Positions 7,779 through 16,579 of a DNA stretch of 64,000 nt are shown here, in pieces (position 1 is the stretch's first letter; every line of letters starts with the position of its first letter). The stretch is taken from positions 62,001-126,000 of the forward strand of contig NZ_JAHSTV010000015.1 of assembly GCF_019145235.1 (NCBI RefSeq), given 5' to 3'. The notes under the pieces were generated by a model that did no database searches, was not told where the DNA came from, and saw nothing but the letters and a program-made list of their open reading frames with translations. The DNA comes from Pseudomonas farris (GTDB lineage Bacteria > Pseudomonadota > Gammaproteobacteria > Pseudomonadales > Pseudomonadaceae). The translations under genes and the position numbers were made by a program.

Positions 7779-9383
7779 ATGACGAGGGACGGATCTCTGG
7801 TTGAGGCAATGCCTGCACCAGTACTTTTGCCGAAAAACCTTTGGCTGACGCCGACCCTGCAAAGCATCGCCCTGATGCTGTTGCTGTGCGGCATGGCATT
7901 GGCTGGCTGGTCGCTTTACCTTGGCCTGCCATTGGCCGTGCTGATTATCTGGCTGCCGCGCCTGCGCTCGCGCACTCTCCCTGATGCAACCCCTGCGGAC
8001 AGTTCCAGCGCCATCGCCGAATTGACTCGCGATCTTTCCTACACCACCAGTCATAACGCGTTGTCGGCCGCCGGCGTGGCCTATTCGGTCAAGCAACTGG
8101 CGGACAAACTGCAATCGCAGCTCAACGCCGCGGCGCAGATTGTCAGCAGCGCCGAAGTGATGATCACCACCGAACACGCTACATCGAAACTCAGTCGAGA
8201 AGCCTTGAACGCAGCCAGTGAAGCCCATCAGAGCAGCGCGGCAGGGCGCACGGAACTGGTCGAGTCCATTGCGCGCATGCATCAACTCAGTCAGCGCGCC
8301 AGCAGCAGCCGTGAGCTGATCGAAGCCCTGAGCCTGCGCAGCGACGATATCCAACGGGTAACGCTGGTAATCCAGTCCATCGCCAGCCAGACCAATTTGT
8401 TGGCGTTGAACGCGGCCATTGAAGCGGCGCGGGCCGGCGAGCACGGTCGCGGCTTTGCGGTGGTGGCCGATGAGGTACGAGGGCTGGCCGCGCGCACGGC
8501 GACGGCGACCGGTGAAGTCGGGGAGATGGTTGCCGACATTCAACAACGCACGGCGCAAGTGGTGGAACAGATTCGTCAACTGGCGAGTGATCTGAATACT
8601 GGCGTCGCGCAAGTCGAGCATACCGGACAGCACCTGGAAAACATCGCGCGCCTGGCCGCCGGCGTCGAAAGGCAGGTCGGGGAAATCGCTCAGGGCGCAG
8701 ACACCAACCGCGAGCAACTCGACAGTCTGTTCCATGCCATCGAACAGATGCGCAGCGATCTGGCGATCAGCGACCAGCAGACTCAGCGGCTCGCCCAGGC
8801 AGCGGTGCAAATGGAAGGGCAGGCCGAAACCATCAGCGAACGTCTGGCCGAAGTCGGACTGGATGACTATCACCAGCGAATTTACGACCTGGCCCGCGAA
8901 GGGGCGAGTCAGATTGCGGCACGCTTCGAAGCGGATATCGATCAGAGCCGGATCAGCCTCGATGACCTGTTTGATCGCAATTATCAGGCGATCCCCAACA
9001 CCAGCCCGGCCAAATACCAGACCCGCTTCGACCGCTACACCGATCAGGTATTGCCGGCGATTCAGGAACCGTTGTTGCCGCGCCATGAAGGTCTGGTATT
9101 CGCCATCGCCTGCACGCAGCAGGGTTATGTGCCGACCCACAACACCGTGTTCAGCAAACCGCTGACCGGTGATGTGCAGGTCGATACCCTGCAAAACCGC
9201 ACCAAGCGCAAATTCGCCGACCGCACCGGGATCCGCTGTGGCAGCCATCAGCAGGCCGTGCTGTTGCAGACTTACACCCGCGACACCGGTGAACTGATGC
9301 ACGACCTCTCGGTGCCGATCATGCTCAAGGGCCGGCATTGGGGTGGTTTGCGCCTGGGTTACAAGCCGGAAAGTCCTCGCTGA
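7779..9383 (+). CDS. Methyl-accepting chemotaxis protein with C-terminal sensory domain
   Basis: A 534-residue chemoreceptor. Two closely spaced hydrophobic segments at about residues 29-58 form a membrane hairpin with no periplasmic sensor between them. The cytoplasmic signalling domain follows, with the conserved tip containing QTNLLALNAAIEAARAGE and GFAVVADEVR near residues 205-235. A further 150-residue domain lies after it (about 370-534; motifs YQTRFDRYTD, PTHN, NRTKRKF, LQTYTRDTGE, GGLRLGY). That domain resembles the C-terminal cytoplasmic sensor found in some receptors. GTG at 7770 is an alternative start; ATG at 7779 has GGGGTG at a better distance. The ligand is unknown. Confidence 0.88.
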   Translation: MTRDGSLVEAMPAPVLLPKNLWLTPTLQSIALMLLLCGMALAGWSLYLGLPLAVLIIWLPRLRSRTLPDATPADSSSAIAELTRDLSYTTSHNALSAAGVAYSVKQLADKLQSQLNAAAQIVSSAEVMITTEHATSKLSREALNAASEAHQSSAAGRTELVESIARMHQLSQRASSSRELIEALSLRSDDIQRVTLVIQSIASQTNLLALNAAIEAARAGEHGRGFAVVADEVRGLAARTATATGEVGEMVADIQQRTAQVVEQIRQLASDLNTGVAQVEHTGQHLENIARLAAGVERQVGEIAQGADTNREQLDSLFHAIEQMRSDLAISDQQTQRLAQAAVQMEGQAETISERLAEVGLDDYHQRIYDLAREGASQIAARFEADIDQSRISLDDLFDRNYQAIPNTSPAKYQTRFDRYTDQVLPAIQEPLLPRHEGLVFAIACTQQGYVPTHNTVFSKPLTGDVQVDTLQNRTKRKFADRTGIRCGSHQQAVLLQTYTRDTGELMHDLSVPIMLKGRHWGGLRLGYKPESPR

Positions 9384-9456
9384 GAGGAAGCGTGCAGGGC
9401 TGCCTGGTTGGCGCAATTGAGTGCCGAAATGCCCGACAGCCTGCATTGAACCCAGG

Positions 9457-9696
9457 CTAGTGGATCTGGTGCATGCGCAGGTTCAGGTCGTCGACCACAT
9501 GCGCCCAATCGGCGTCTTCACGCAGTTGTTCTTTGAGGAAGCCGGCTTGTTGCGGGGTCCAGAACTCGGCGTCGATGAGTTTCTTGTCATCGGCCAAAGG
9601 TGAATGACGGGCGATGAAATCGTCGATGGCCTTCTCGCTGGAGTCCAGACCGAGCTGGTCGAACAAGCCTTTCAAATCATGTGTGGGTGAGTCCAT
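9457..9696 (-). CDS. DUF2789 family protein
   Basis: A 79-residue acidic protein with the DUF2789 pattern (HDLKGLFDQLGL near the start, then FWTPQQAGFL). The function of the family is unknown. The start is fixed by AAGGAG, which abuts an upstream in-frame ATG at 9702 too closely but lies 6 bases before the ATG at 9696. It converges on the chemoreceptor gene. Confidence 0.8.
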   Translation of the reverse strand: MDSPTHDLKGLFDQLGLDSSEKAIDDFIARHSPLADDKKLIDAEFWTPQQAGFLKEQLREDADWAHVVDDLNLRMHQIH

Positions 9697-9846
9697 CTTC
9701 ATCTCCTTGCAGATAATCCGTCGCGTCGAGTGCGAGATCCGAGGTGCGGCTTCGTTGCATCTGAGAGGCATCTGAGAGAGCCGCGCTTCAGGAGTTCGAT
9801 AGCGATATTCAAAAGCAGGGATCAGCATAGACTGCAAATCCGATGA

Positions 9847-10077
9847 TCAGGCTTTCAATGCCCCTTCATCGACGGCAAGCTTCAGGGCTTTCGCGGCTTC
9901 CTGGGCGGCGACGGTCGCGACATCCGCGGTCTTGAACCAGCGATCCTTTTCGACCTGGTGATACGTCACAGTGGTCAACGGCGGTTTGGCGCGCATGATA
10001 ATGACGGCCTGGAATTCGCCTTCGACCTCTCTGGCTTCGCCCCGGATAAAAAATTCACCGATATCAAATTCCGTCAC
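9847..10077 (-). CDS. Conserved hypothetical protein, 76 aa
   Basis: A short soluble protein beginning at a GTG (10077) preceded by AAGGGAAG. The sequence alternates strand-forming segments (EFQAVIIMRA, TTVTYHQV) with a C-terminal Ala-rich helix. I do not recognise a characterised family. A frame extending upstream to 10275 lacks a binding site and is not used. Confidence 0.65.
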   Translation of the reverse strand: MTEFDIGEFFIRGEAREVEGEFQAVIIMRAKPPLTTVTYHQVEKDRWFKTADVATVAAQEAAKALKLAVDEGALKA

Positions 10078-10234
10078 GTAGCAGTCTTCCCTTGGAAATA
10101 GTTGTTGTGTTGAACGCCGTCCGCCCTGGGGACGGGTTTCATTGGTCGGGCAGTATGGCAGTAGTTGCCTGCCGGCGGCTGAGTTAAGTCGCCGGTGTGA
10201 CGAAACGTCTATAGAAGTGAATGCGGCAGGTGTC

Positions 10235-10483
10235 TTAGCTGCTTGCCTCGAGTGAACGGGCAAGGGCGCAGGCATCGTTATGATTGCCGCGGAAACCTCT
10301 TACACGTCCGGTGGATATTTCCCTGATGTGGAAAAAGGCGTTGCCGGCCAATACCACCTGAAAACGTGGGAGTAGACGCTCTTCGGGCAGGAAGTCTTGC
10401 TGGCAAAGCACCATCGAATACAGAGGTGACGAGCCGTTTGTGTGCCGTGTGTGAGGCTGGGCAAAGTGAGTCAGTGTGCACAT
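10235..10483 (-). CDS. Hypothetical protein, 82 aa
   Basis: The start at 10483 is supported by AAAAGGA 8 bases upstream. The protein is rich in His, Arg and Phe, with a central strand pattern (RFQVVLAGNAFFHIREI). No signal peptide or membrane helix is seen and the family is unrecognised. It could pair with the 76-residue gene downstream, but 157 bases separate them. Confidence 0.55.
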   Translation of the reverse strand: MCTLTHFAQPHTRHTNGSSPLYSMVLCQQDFLPEERLLPRFQVVLAGNAFFHIREISTGRVRGFRGNHNDACALARSLEASS

Positions 10484-10914
10484 ATGAAGTCCTTTTCGTG
10501 GTTTTACCGACGTGTGTACGTTGTTATGGGTAGTCTCGGTGAGCATGGCTGCTCTAGAATCGCCATCAATGGTTGGCGATTGATGCCCATCTAAAGCAAT
10601 TTTTTACTGGCGATATGTCGGAAAAGTGCTTTTTTTAAAGAGATTTTTCCCTAAAGTTGGTAATCCGGTTTTATCTGGCCGTCAGAAGGGCGTTTTCCTT
10701 CAACATCTGACGACCGCCAGGCAAGACGACGTGAGGGATGTTCCAGTAATCTTCTCAAACCTCGCGATGAATGGGCCCTCTGCTCATTCCAGGATTCGAC
10801 CCGGGTCATTTGGCTACACCTCGGCATTGCCGCTTTTTTCTGCTGTGCGCATTTCCGGTGCATGGCGTCATTTTCAGATGTGGGGATGTTTCCTTGGCAG
10901 TAAGTAATCTCGAT
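10484..10914. other. 431-base gap without a convincing gene
   Basis: It holds the alternative hairpins at 10559-10585 and a T-run, and presumably promoters for the flanking divergent genes. A 93-codon forward frame at 10626 has no recognisable product or binding site and is not called. Confidence 0.5.
10559..10585. repeat. Two overlapping, mutually exclusive hairpins
   Basis: ATCGCCA-(8)-TGGCGAT (10559-10580) and CATCAAT-(8)-ATTGATG (10564-10585) share bases and cannot both form. A run of six T follows at about 10600. It could be a terminator, an attenuator or an operator. Confidence 0.4.
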
Positions 10915-11364
10915 ATGCATGCTTTGTTCGTACTGGGTGATTTGCGCGCAAAGCTGGTTAAACAGTTTCAGTCACGTTTCGTCTACATCACCGAACAGAA
11001 CGCTGAAGGCATTTACATTGCCGAGCTCGACACCGAGTCAGCGCTGGTGGTGGATGACAAACCAGGGCTTAAACTCAAGGTCGGCGATCATTTCAGCGCT
11101 TCCGTATTGCCCAGCCGCGAAGGCGGCAAGCTGGACATCAAGTTCCGCGAAATCAAACTGACGGTGTACGGGCTGGGGGATTACGCGTTCGTGACCACCG
11201 CAGACGGCCACGGCATTGTGTTCAAGGAAGGTCATAGCGTGGTGATGGTGTTCGCCGCCCACCAACAATTGCAGGAAGGCCTGACCAAAACCCTGAAAGC
11301 CGTGACTGCCAAGGCCGCCAAGTGGCGCAAGGGCGAACTGGTGACCTTCAAGGCCAGCGAGTAA
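10915..11364 (+). CDS. Conserved hypothetical protein, 149 aa
   Basis: A soluble protein rich in beta-strand patterns (VYITEQNAEGIYIAELD, then GKLDIKFREIKLTVYG) and ending in a Lys-rich helix. No signal peptide or membrane segment is seen. The start at 10915 (MHALFVLGDL) lacks a strong Shine-Dalgarno; an upstream in-frame TTG is possible. Its stop overlaps the next start (TAATG), so the two genes are translationally coupled. Function is not recognised. Confidence 0.65.
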   Translation: MHALFVLGDLRAKLVKQFQSRFVYITEQNAEGIYIAELDTESALVVDDKPGLKLKVGDHFSASVLPSREGGKLDIKFREIKLTVYGLGDYAFVTTADGHGIVFKEGHSVVMVFAAHQQLQEGLTKTLKAVTAKAAKWRKGELVTFKASE

Positions 11365-11567
11365 TGACCCTGACCCGCGCCGACTTCCACGAACAGAACC
11401 AGGCCAGTGCCCACGCCGAGGCGCAGCGGCTGTTGGCTCAAAAGGCCGTTCTACAGGGAACCTGGCTGAGTTGGGTGGCGTCACAGATCTACCTTTTGCG
11501 TCCGGCGGCGTACGCCAGCATGGTCAGAAGAGAGCTTGCACGCTTGCAGGAACCTTCCGAAAATTAA
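11364..11567 (+). CDS. Small hypothetical protein, 67 aa
   Basis: It starts at the ATG overlapping the previous stop by one base (TAATG). The product has a basic N-terminal helix (HAEAQRLLAQKA), a Trp-containing amphipathic segment (TWLSWVASQIYLL) and a basic C-terminus. Function is unknown; coupling suggests it acts with the upstream protein. Confidence 0.65.
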   Translation: MTLTRADFHEQNQASAHAEAQRLLAQKAVLQGTWLSWVASQIYLLRPAAYASMVRRELARLQEPSEN

Positions 11568-11687
11568 TCCTCGCCCCTCGAAAGCAGGAACCTCAACTAC
11601 AGTCAGATGACTGAGTATTCAGAGGCTTGCGGTCTTCTTTGTCAGGCCATCCTGCTATTTGCTGTGAACAGCACGAGGTGCAAAAGC

Positions 11688-12704
11688 ATGAAGGGATTTC
11701 GACGGTTACTGGCCGCTACCCTGGCCACGTTCGGTTTATTGGCTTCACCCGTTCCGGTGTTCGCTGCCCAGGCGCCGATCCACTTCGCCGACCTGAACTG
11801 GGAAAGTGGCAGCCTGATCACCGATATCCTGCGGATCATCGTCGAGAAGGGCTATGGCTTGCCGACCGACACCTTGCCGGGGACGACCATTACCCTGGAG
11901 ACCGCACTAGCCAACAATGACATCCAGGTCATTGGCGAAGAATGGGCCGGTCGCAGCCCGGTCTGGGTCAAGGCTGAGGCCGAGGGCAAAGTCGCGGCCC
12001 TGGGCGATACGGTCAAAGGTGCCACCGAGGGCTGGTGGGTGCCGGAGTACGTGATCAAGGGCGACCCGGCCAAGGGCATCAAGCCGATGGCGCCGGATCT
12101 GCGCAGTATCAGTGATCTGCCACGCTACAAAGACGTGTTCAAAGACCCGGAAACTCCGGGCAAGGGGCGTTTTCTCAACAGCCCGATCGGTTGGACATCG
12201 GAAGTGGTCAACAAGCAAAAGCTCAAGGCGTATGGGCTGGACGACAGTTACGTGAACTTTCGCAGTGGTTCGGGGGCAGCACTTGACGCAGAGATCAGTT
12301 CGTCGATTCGTCGCGGCAAGCCAGTCCTGTTCTACTACTGGTCCCCGACGCCGTTGCTCGGCCGTTTCAAGCTGATTCAGCTGCAAGAGCCACCGTTCGA
12401 TGCCGAAGCCTGGAAAACCCTGACCGACGCCGACAACCCTAATCCGAAACCGACTCGCTCGCTGCCCTCGAAGCTATCCATCGGCGTGTCCACGCCATTC
12501 CAGAAACAATACCCGCAGATTACCGAGTTCTTCAGCAAGGTCGATTTGCCGATCGAAGCGTTGAACAAGGCCCTGGCTGACATGAGTGAAAAACACACCC
12601 CGCCACGTCAAGCGGCGGAGGCGTTCATGAAGGCGCACCCGGACGTGTGGCAGGCCTGGGTGCCGAAGGATGTGGCAGACAAGGTGTCTGCCGCCCTGAA
12701 ATAA
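11688..12704 (+). CDS. Glycine betaine/choline-type ABC substrate-binding protein (orphan)
   Basis: A 338-residue OpuAC-family periplasmic binding protein with a signal peptide ending near VFAAQA (about residue 27). The mature start, FADLNWESGSLITDIL, is characteristic of quaternary-amine binders, as are the Trp-containing loops GEEWAGRSPVW and GWWVPEYV, which could supply the aromatic cage. No permease or ATPase lies nearby. Pseudomonads are known to use several orphan binding proteins (CaiX, BetX, CbcX) with the shared CbcWV core, and this is probably another. The start is set by GAGGTG upstream of ATG 11688. Confidence 0.82.
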   Translation: MKGFRRLLAATLATFGLLASPVPVFAAQAPIHFADLNWESGSLITDILRIIVEKGYGLPTDTLPGTTITLETALANNDIQVIGEEWAGRSPVWVKAEAEGKVAALGDTVKGATEGWWVPEYVIKGDPAKGIKPMAPDLRSISDLPRYKDVFKDPETPGKGRFLNSPIGWTSEVVNKQKLKAYGLDDSYVNFRSGSGAALDAEISSSIRRGKPVLFYYWSPTPLLGRFKLIQLQEPPFDAEAWKTLTDADNPNPKPTRSLPSKLSIGVSTPFQKQYPQITEFFSKVDLPIEALNKALADMSEKHTPPRQAAEAFMKAHPDVWQAWVPKDVADKVSAALK

Positions 12705-12720
12705 ACTGATTCATGAACAC

Positions 12721-12742
12721 CCCGGGTGACATAAATCCCGGG
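12721..12742 (+). terminator. Probable terminator after the betaine-type binding protein
   Basis: CCCGGG-(10)-CCCGGG forms a six-pair stem, followed by a weak CTTTT run at 12746-12750. Confidence 0.5.
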
Positions 12743-12851
12743 CGCCTTTTAACCGCGTTTGCAGCCGAGCTACCGTTCGATAGCAAATGCCCTTACAAAA
12801 ACGCGCAAGGAAGTTCATCCTGCTGCGACATTTCACGCTGGATCTCTGAAT

Positions 12852-13289
12852 ATGAGCCTTTTGGTCGCGCAATGGATTGCGGCAATCTTTCTATTCATCA
12901 GCCTGGTGCATCTGTACTGGGCGGCAGGTGGCAAGTGGGGCAGCGAGGCGGCGGTGCCGCGAGTGCCCGGGGAGGGCGGTGAGGCATCAAGGCCCGCATT
13001 CAAGCCGTCGGGCTTTGCCACGTTGCTGGTGGCGGTGGGTTTACTGCTGATCGCGATGCTGGTGTGCCTGCGGGTCGGGCTGTATCTGCCCACGGTGCAT
13101 CACTGGTCGTTACAATGGGTGATCAGCGCGATTGCGATGCTGATGTTCGCCCGGGCGATCGGCGACTCGAATTTGGTGGGGTTCTTCAAGCAGGAGAAGG
13201 GCTCGAGGTTTGCCCGGCTGGATACCTGGGCGTATTCGCCGTTGTGTGTGGTGTTGGGAGCAGGATTGTTGGCAGTGGCCTGGATTTGA
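12852..13289 (+). CDS. DUF3995 family membrane protein
   Basis: A 145-residue integral membrane protein with four hydrophobic helices (about residues 5-27, 58-80, 86-104 and 125-145). The N-terminal HLYWAAGGKWG motif is typical of DUF3995. Function is unknown for the family. Starting at ATG 12852 puts the first helix at the N-terminus, as in relatives. Confidence 0.8.
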   Translation: MSLLVAQWIAAIFLFISLVHLYWAAGGKWGSEAAVPRVPGEGGEASRPAFKPSGFATLLVAVGLLLIAMLVCLRVGLYLPTVHHWSLQWVISAIAMLMFARAIGDSNLVGFFKQEKGSRFARLDTWAYSPLCVVLGAGLLAVAWI

Positions 13290-13308
13290 GGGCGACCGGG
13301 CTATCGCC

Positions 13309-13401
13309 TTCGCGAGCAAGCCCGCTCCCACATTAGATGTTCAGTGAACACACGTGATGTGTACGACACAGATCCAATGTGGGAGCGGGCTTGCTCGCGA
13401 A
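13309..13401. repeat. REP palindrome pair
   Basis: An inverted REP pair lies between the convergent DUF3995 gene and the mrp operon end, where it may act as a bidirectional transcription end. Confidence 0.9.
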
Positions 13402-13433
13402 GAGGCCCTTACAACCCATACAAAACTGCGGAT

Positions 13434-13796
13434 TCAACCTCCGCTTTCGGTGCGCCGACTACTCACCTCAGCCGGCACATCATCCCCCGCCATGCGCTTG
13501 CGAAACAGCGCCGCCCGGGCCAGCAGCAGCGTGGTCACCGGCACGGTGATCGACAATAGAACCGGAATCAGCCAGGCATGCAGCACCGGCGCCGACTTGA
13601 GCGCCGAAAAGTAAATGATCGAAGCCAATGCCACGCACCACGCGCCCAAGGTCGAGGCCAGCGCCGGAGGGTGCATGCGCTGGAAATAATCCTTCATCCG
13701 CAGCAGCCCGACCGCGCCGATCAGCGTAAACAAGCTGCTCAGCACCAGCAGAATCGCCACCGCAATTTCCACCCACAGAGACAATTCAGGCCTCAT
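13434..13796 (-). CDS. mnhG: Na+(K+)/H+ antiporter subunit G
   Basis: A 120-residue MnhG/PhaG/MrpG protein with three hydrophobic helices and the family motif LLRMKDYFQRMHPPALASTL. It is the last gene of the six-gene Mrp operon. Its ATG overlaps the stop of subunit F by four bases (ATGA). Subunit G is one of the small membrane subunits required to assemble the Mrp complex. Confidence 0.92.
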   Translation of the reverse strand: MRPELSLWVEIAVAILLVLSSLFTLIGAVGLLRMKDYFQRMHPPALASTLGAWCVALASIIYFSALKSAPVLHAWLIPVLLSITVPVTTLLLARAALFRKRMAGDDVPAEVSSRRTESGG

Positions 13797-14071
13797 TCGA
13801 TCACCTCGCCACGCAGCAGGAATTTGGCCAGGGCAAACGAGCCGACGAAGCCGAACAGGGCGATCAGCAGCGCCGCCTCGAAGTAAGTGTCACTGGCATA
13901 ACGAATGCCCAGTGTAAGCATCATCAGCATGGCGATGATGTACAGGTAGTCCAGCGCCAGAACCCGGTCCTGGGCCGACGGGCCCTTGAACAGGCGGATC
14001 AGGGTCAGAATCATCGCCACCGAAAAGATGAACAGACTCAGCAGGATCGCGTTCGACAGCAATGCGCTCAT
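13793..14071 (-). CDS. mnhF: Na+(K+)/H+ antiporter subunit F
   Basis: A 92-residue protein with three transmembrane helices and the MrpF signature KGPSAQDRVLALD in the first loop. It overlaps both neighbours by four bases. It is a small structural subunit of the multi-subunit secondary antiporter. Confidence 0.92.
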   Translation of the reverse strand: MSALLSNAILLSLFIFSVAMILTLIRLFKGPSAQDRVLALDYLYIIAMLMMLTLGIRYASDTYFEAALLIALFGFVGSFALAKFLLRGEVIE

Positions 14072-14556
14072 TCGAAGATCTCCATCAAGGGGCGCTCGTA
14101 GGTCGTCTTGAAGTGCTGGATGAATTGGTTTTCGTCATCCAGATCGAAGACGTGCAGCAACAGAATGCTGCGATCCAGCGCCAGTTCCGACCAGACCGTG
14201 CCGGGCACCACCGTGCAGATCATCGACAGCGCCGCGAGGCCGTTGGCATCGCGCAAATCCAGCGGCACCTTGATGAACCGCGAGCGGGGCGCACGACGGC
14301 CCGCGTTGAGTACGCCCCAGGCCACGGCGAGGTTGGACACGATCACGTCGCGCCCGACCAGCAAGAACAAACGCAGGATCACCCCGGGACGACGAATGCG
14401 GATTGGCAGCGGCCGCAGCTTGCGCATCATCAACGGTGCGCAGAACCCCAGCATGGCGCCCAGCAGTAGATTGCCGGGGCTCATCGACAGGTTCAACACC
14501 AGCCACAGCAGCCACAACGCCAGCGACAGCCACGGTGCAGGAAACAGACGCTTCAT
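14068..14556 (-). CDS. mnhE: Na+(K+)/H+ antiporter subunit E
   Basis: A 162-residue MrpE protein. Two hydrophobic segments lie in the first 40 residues, followed by a cytoplasmic domain with the family motif LSMICTVVPGTVWSEL and HVFDL near the C-terminus. It has four-base overlaps on both sides. Confidence 0.92.
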   Translation of the reverse strand: MKRLFPAPWLSLALWLLWLVLNLSMSPGNLLLGAMLGFCAPLMMRKLRPLPIRIRRPGVILRLFLLVGRDVIVSNLAVAWGVLNAGRRAPRSRFIKVPLDLRDANGLAALSMICTVVPGTVWSELALDRSILLLHVFDLDDENQFIQHFKTTYERPLMEIFE

Positions 14557-16238
14557 GGTTGCACCTCCAGCAGCGCTGTCTTGGCTTGCGGGCCTGGAAT
14601 TACACGGGTTTCGAGCACCGCCATCACGTATTGCTGCGGGTTGTTCAATGCATCGGCCGCCGCTTGGGTGTAGCGCAGCAGCGGTTCAGCCTTGAACGTC
14701 AGCGCAATGCCCAGCCCCAGCAGAATGACAATCGGCACGCATTCCAAGCGCCGCAGCAATGGCGACGGCCGCTCTTGCGGGGTCCAGAAACGCTGGATGC
14801 CCAAACGCGAGAAAGCGATCAGCGAGGCCAGCCCGGACAGGATCAACAGGACGAGCAAACCCCACGCGCCATTCGATATCGGTTCATCGCTGCCATTACC
14901 CAGACCCAACGGATTGAGTAGGGCGCTGAGCAGACTGAGTTTGCCGATAAACCCTGAAAGCGGCGGCATGCCGATGATCAGCAGGGCGCAGGCGATGAAG
15001 CTCAAACCGAGGAAAGCCATGGTCCAGGGAATCACCTGTCCGACCACGGCTTTGCGGTCGTCATCGAGGTTGAAGCCTTTGGGCGGCTGCAAAGATTCCA
15101 GGGGCCGTGGAAGCAGTTCGCCGTCATCGAACAGTGGCATTTCGTTGGCCGAACGCGAGCGCTCGATCAACTCGGCCAGCAGGAACAGTGCGCTCAAGGC
15201 CAGGGTCGAGCTGACCAGATAGAACAGCGCCGCGCCGATCAGGTTCGGCTGGGCGAAACCGATGGCCGACAACAGAATGCCTGCCGATACCAGAATGCTC
15301 AGGCTGGCCATGCGTTCCAGGCGTTGTGCGGCGAGGATCGCCACGGCGGCGCAGACGATGGTCGCCATGCCGCCGTAGATCAGCCAGTCGCCACCGAAGT
15401 ACGCGGATGCCCCGGCCTGCCCGGAGAACAGCAGCGTCCACAAGCGCAGCAAGGTATAGACGCCGACCTTGGTCATGATCGCGAACATCGCCGCCACCGG
15501 CGCGCTTGCAGCGGAATAAGCCGGCACCAGCCAGAAGTTCAGTGGCCACATCCCGGCCTTGGCCAGGAACGCCACCGCCAGAATCGCCGCGCCGGCATGC
15601 AGCAAGCCGCGATCGGCTTCCGGCACCAGCGGGATTTTCAGCGCCAGATCGGCCATGTTCAGCGTGCCAGTAACGCCGTAGATCAGCGCCGCGCCAATCA
15701 AAAACAGCGACGAGGCCAGCAGGTTGATCGAGATGTAATGCAGCCCCGACGACACCCGCGCCCGGCCCGAACCGTGCAGCATCAGCCCGTAAGAGGCAGC
15801 CAGCAACACTTCGAAAAACACGAACAGGTTGAACAGGTCTGCCGTCAGGAAGGCGCCGTACAGGCCCATCAACTGAATCTGGAACAGCGCGTGGAAACTC
15901 GAACCGGCGCCGTCCCAGCGGGCCATGGCGAACAGCAACGCGCTGACGCCGATGATCCCGGTCAGCACCAGCATCAGCGCCGACAGACGATCGACCACCA
16001 GCACAATACCGAACGGCACCTGCCAGTTGCCCGGCAGGTACACGCCGATGGAACCGGGCACGCCGGTGGTTTGCGTCCATTGCAGCAGCATCACGGCAAT
16101 GCCCAGCCCCAGCAGGCTGGAGAACAGATTGATTTTGGCCTTTAACGGACGGTGTTTCTCGCCCAGCATCAGCATCACCGCGGCGGTCAGCAGCGGTAGC
16201 AGAATCGGTGCCGCGATCAGGTGCGCCATCGAATTCAT
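14553..16238 (-). CDS. mnhD: Na+(K+)/H+ antiporter subunit D
   Basis: A 561-residue polytopic protein of the proton-conducting membrane transporter family (related to NuoM/NuoN), with about 14 helices. Conserved charged residues of the proton path are visible, including Glu in FVFFEVLLAASYGLML and Lys in LAKAGMWPLNFWL and MTKVGVYTLLRL. It forms one of the two large antiporter-like modules. It overlaps subunit C by four bases. Confidence 0.93.
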   Translation of the reverse strand: MNSMAHLIAAPILLPLLTAAVMLMLGEKHRPLKAKINLFSSLLGLGIAVMLLQWTQTTGVPGSIGVYLPGNWQVPFGIVLVVDRLSALMLVLTGIIGVSALLFAMARWDGAGSSFHALFQIQLMGLYGAFLTADLFNLFVFFEVLLAASYGLMLHGSGRARVSSGLHYISINLLASSLFLIGAALIYGVTGTLNMADLALKIPLVPEADRGLLHAGAAILAVAFLAKAGMWPLNFWLVPAYSAASAPVAAMFAIMTKVGVYTLLRLWTLLFSGQAGASAYFGGDWLIYGGMATIVCAAVAILAAQRLERMASLSILVSAGILLSAIGFAQPNLIGAALFYLVSSTLALSALFLLAELIERSRSANEMPLFDDGELLPRPLESLQPPKGFNLDDDRKAVVGQVIPWTMAFLGLSFIACALLIIGMPPLSGFIGKLSLLSALLNPLGLGNGSDEPISNGAWGLLVLLILSGLASLIAFSRLGIQRFWTPQERPSPLLRRLECVPIVILLGLGIALTFKAEPLLRYTQAAADALNNPQQYVMAVLETRVIPGPQAKTALLEVQP

Positions 16239-16579
16239 TCTTTAGGCTCCCGGCCATCCACATGGTCGGTACCGGTCAGGCCCCGGGAGGCGAGCAGCAC
16301 CACCAGGAACAGCGCGGTCATGGCGAAGCTGATGACGATCGCGGTCAGCACCAACGCTTGCGGCAACGGGTCGGTGTAGTGCAGCAAATCCTGAGGCACG
16401 CCGTCCTTGATGTTCGGCTCCTTGCCGATGAACAGGCTGCCCATGCTGAAGATGAACAGGTTGACGCCGTAGGACAGCAGGCACAGGCCCATGACCACCT
16501 GGAATGTCCGTGGCCGCAGCACCAGCCACACGCCGGACGCGGCCAGCACCCCGATGGCGATTGCGATGACTTCTTCCAT
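16235..16579 (-). CDS. mnhC: Na+(K+)/H+ antiporter subunit C
   Basis: A 114-residue NuoK-like subunit with three helices and the LLSYGVNLFIF motif. Its start overlaps the stop of the A/B gene by one base (TGATG), indicating coupled translation. Confidence 0.92.
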   Translation of the reverse strand: MEEVIAIAIGVLAASGVWLVLRPRTFQVVMGLCLLSYGVNLFIFSMGSLFIGKEPNIKDGVPQDLLHYTDPLPQALVLTAIVISFAMTALFLVVLLASRGLTGTDHVDGREPKE

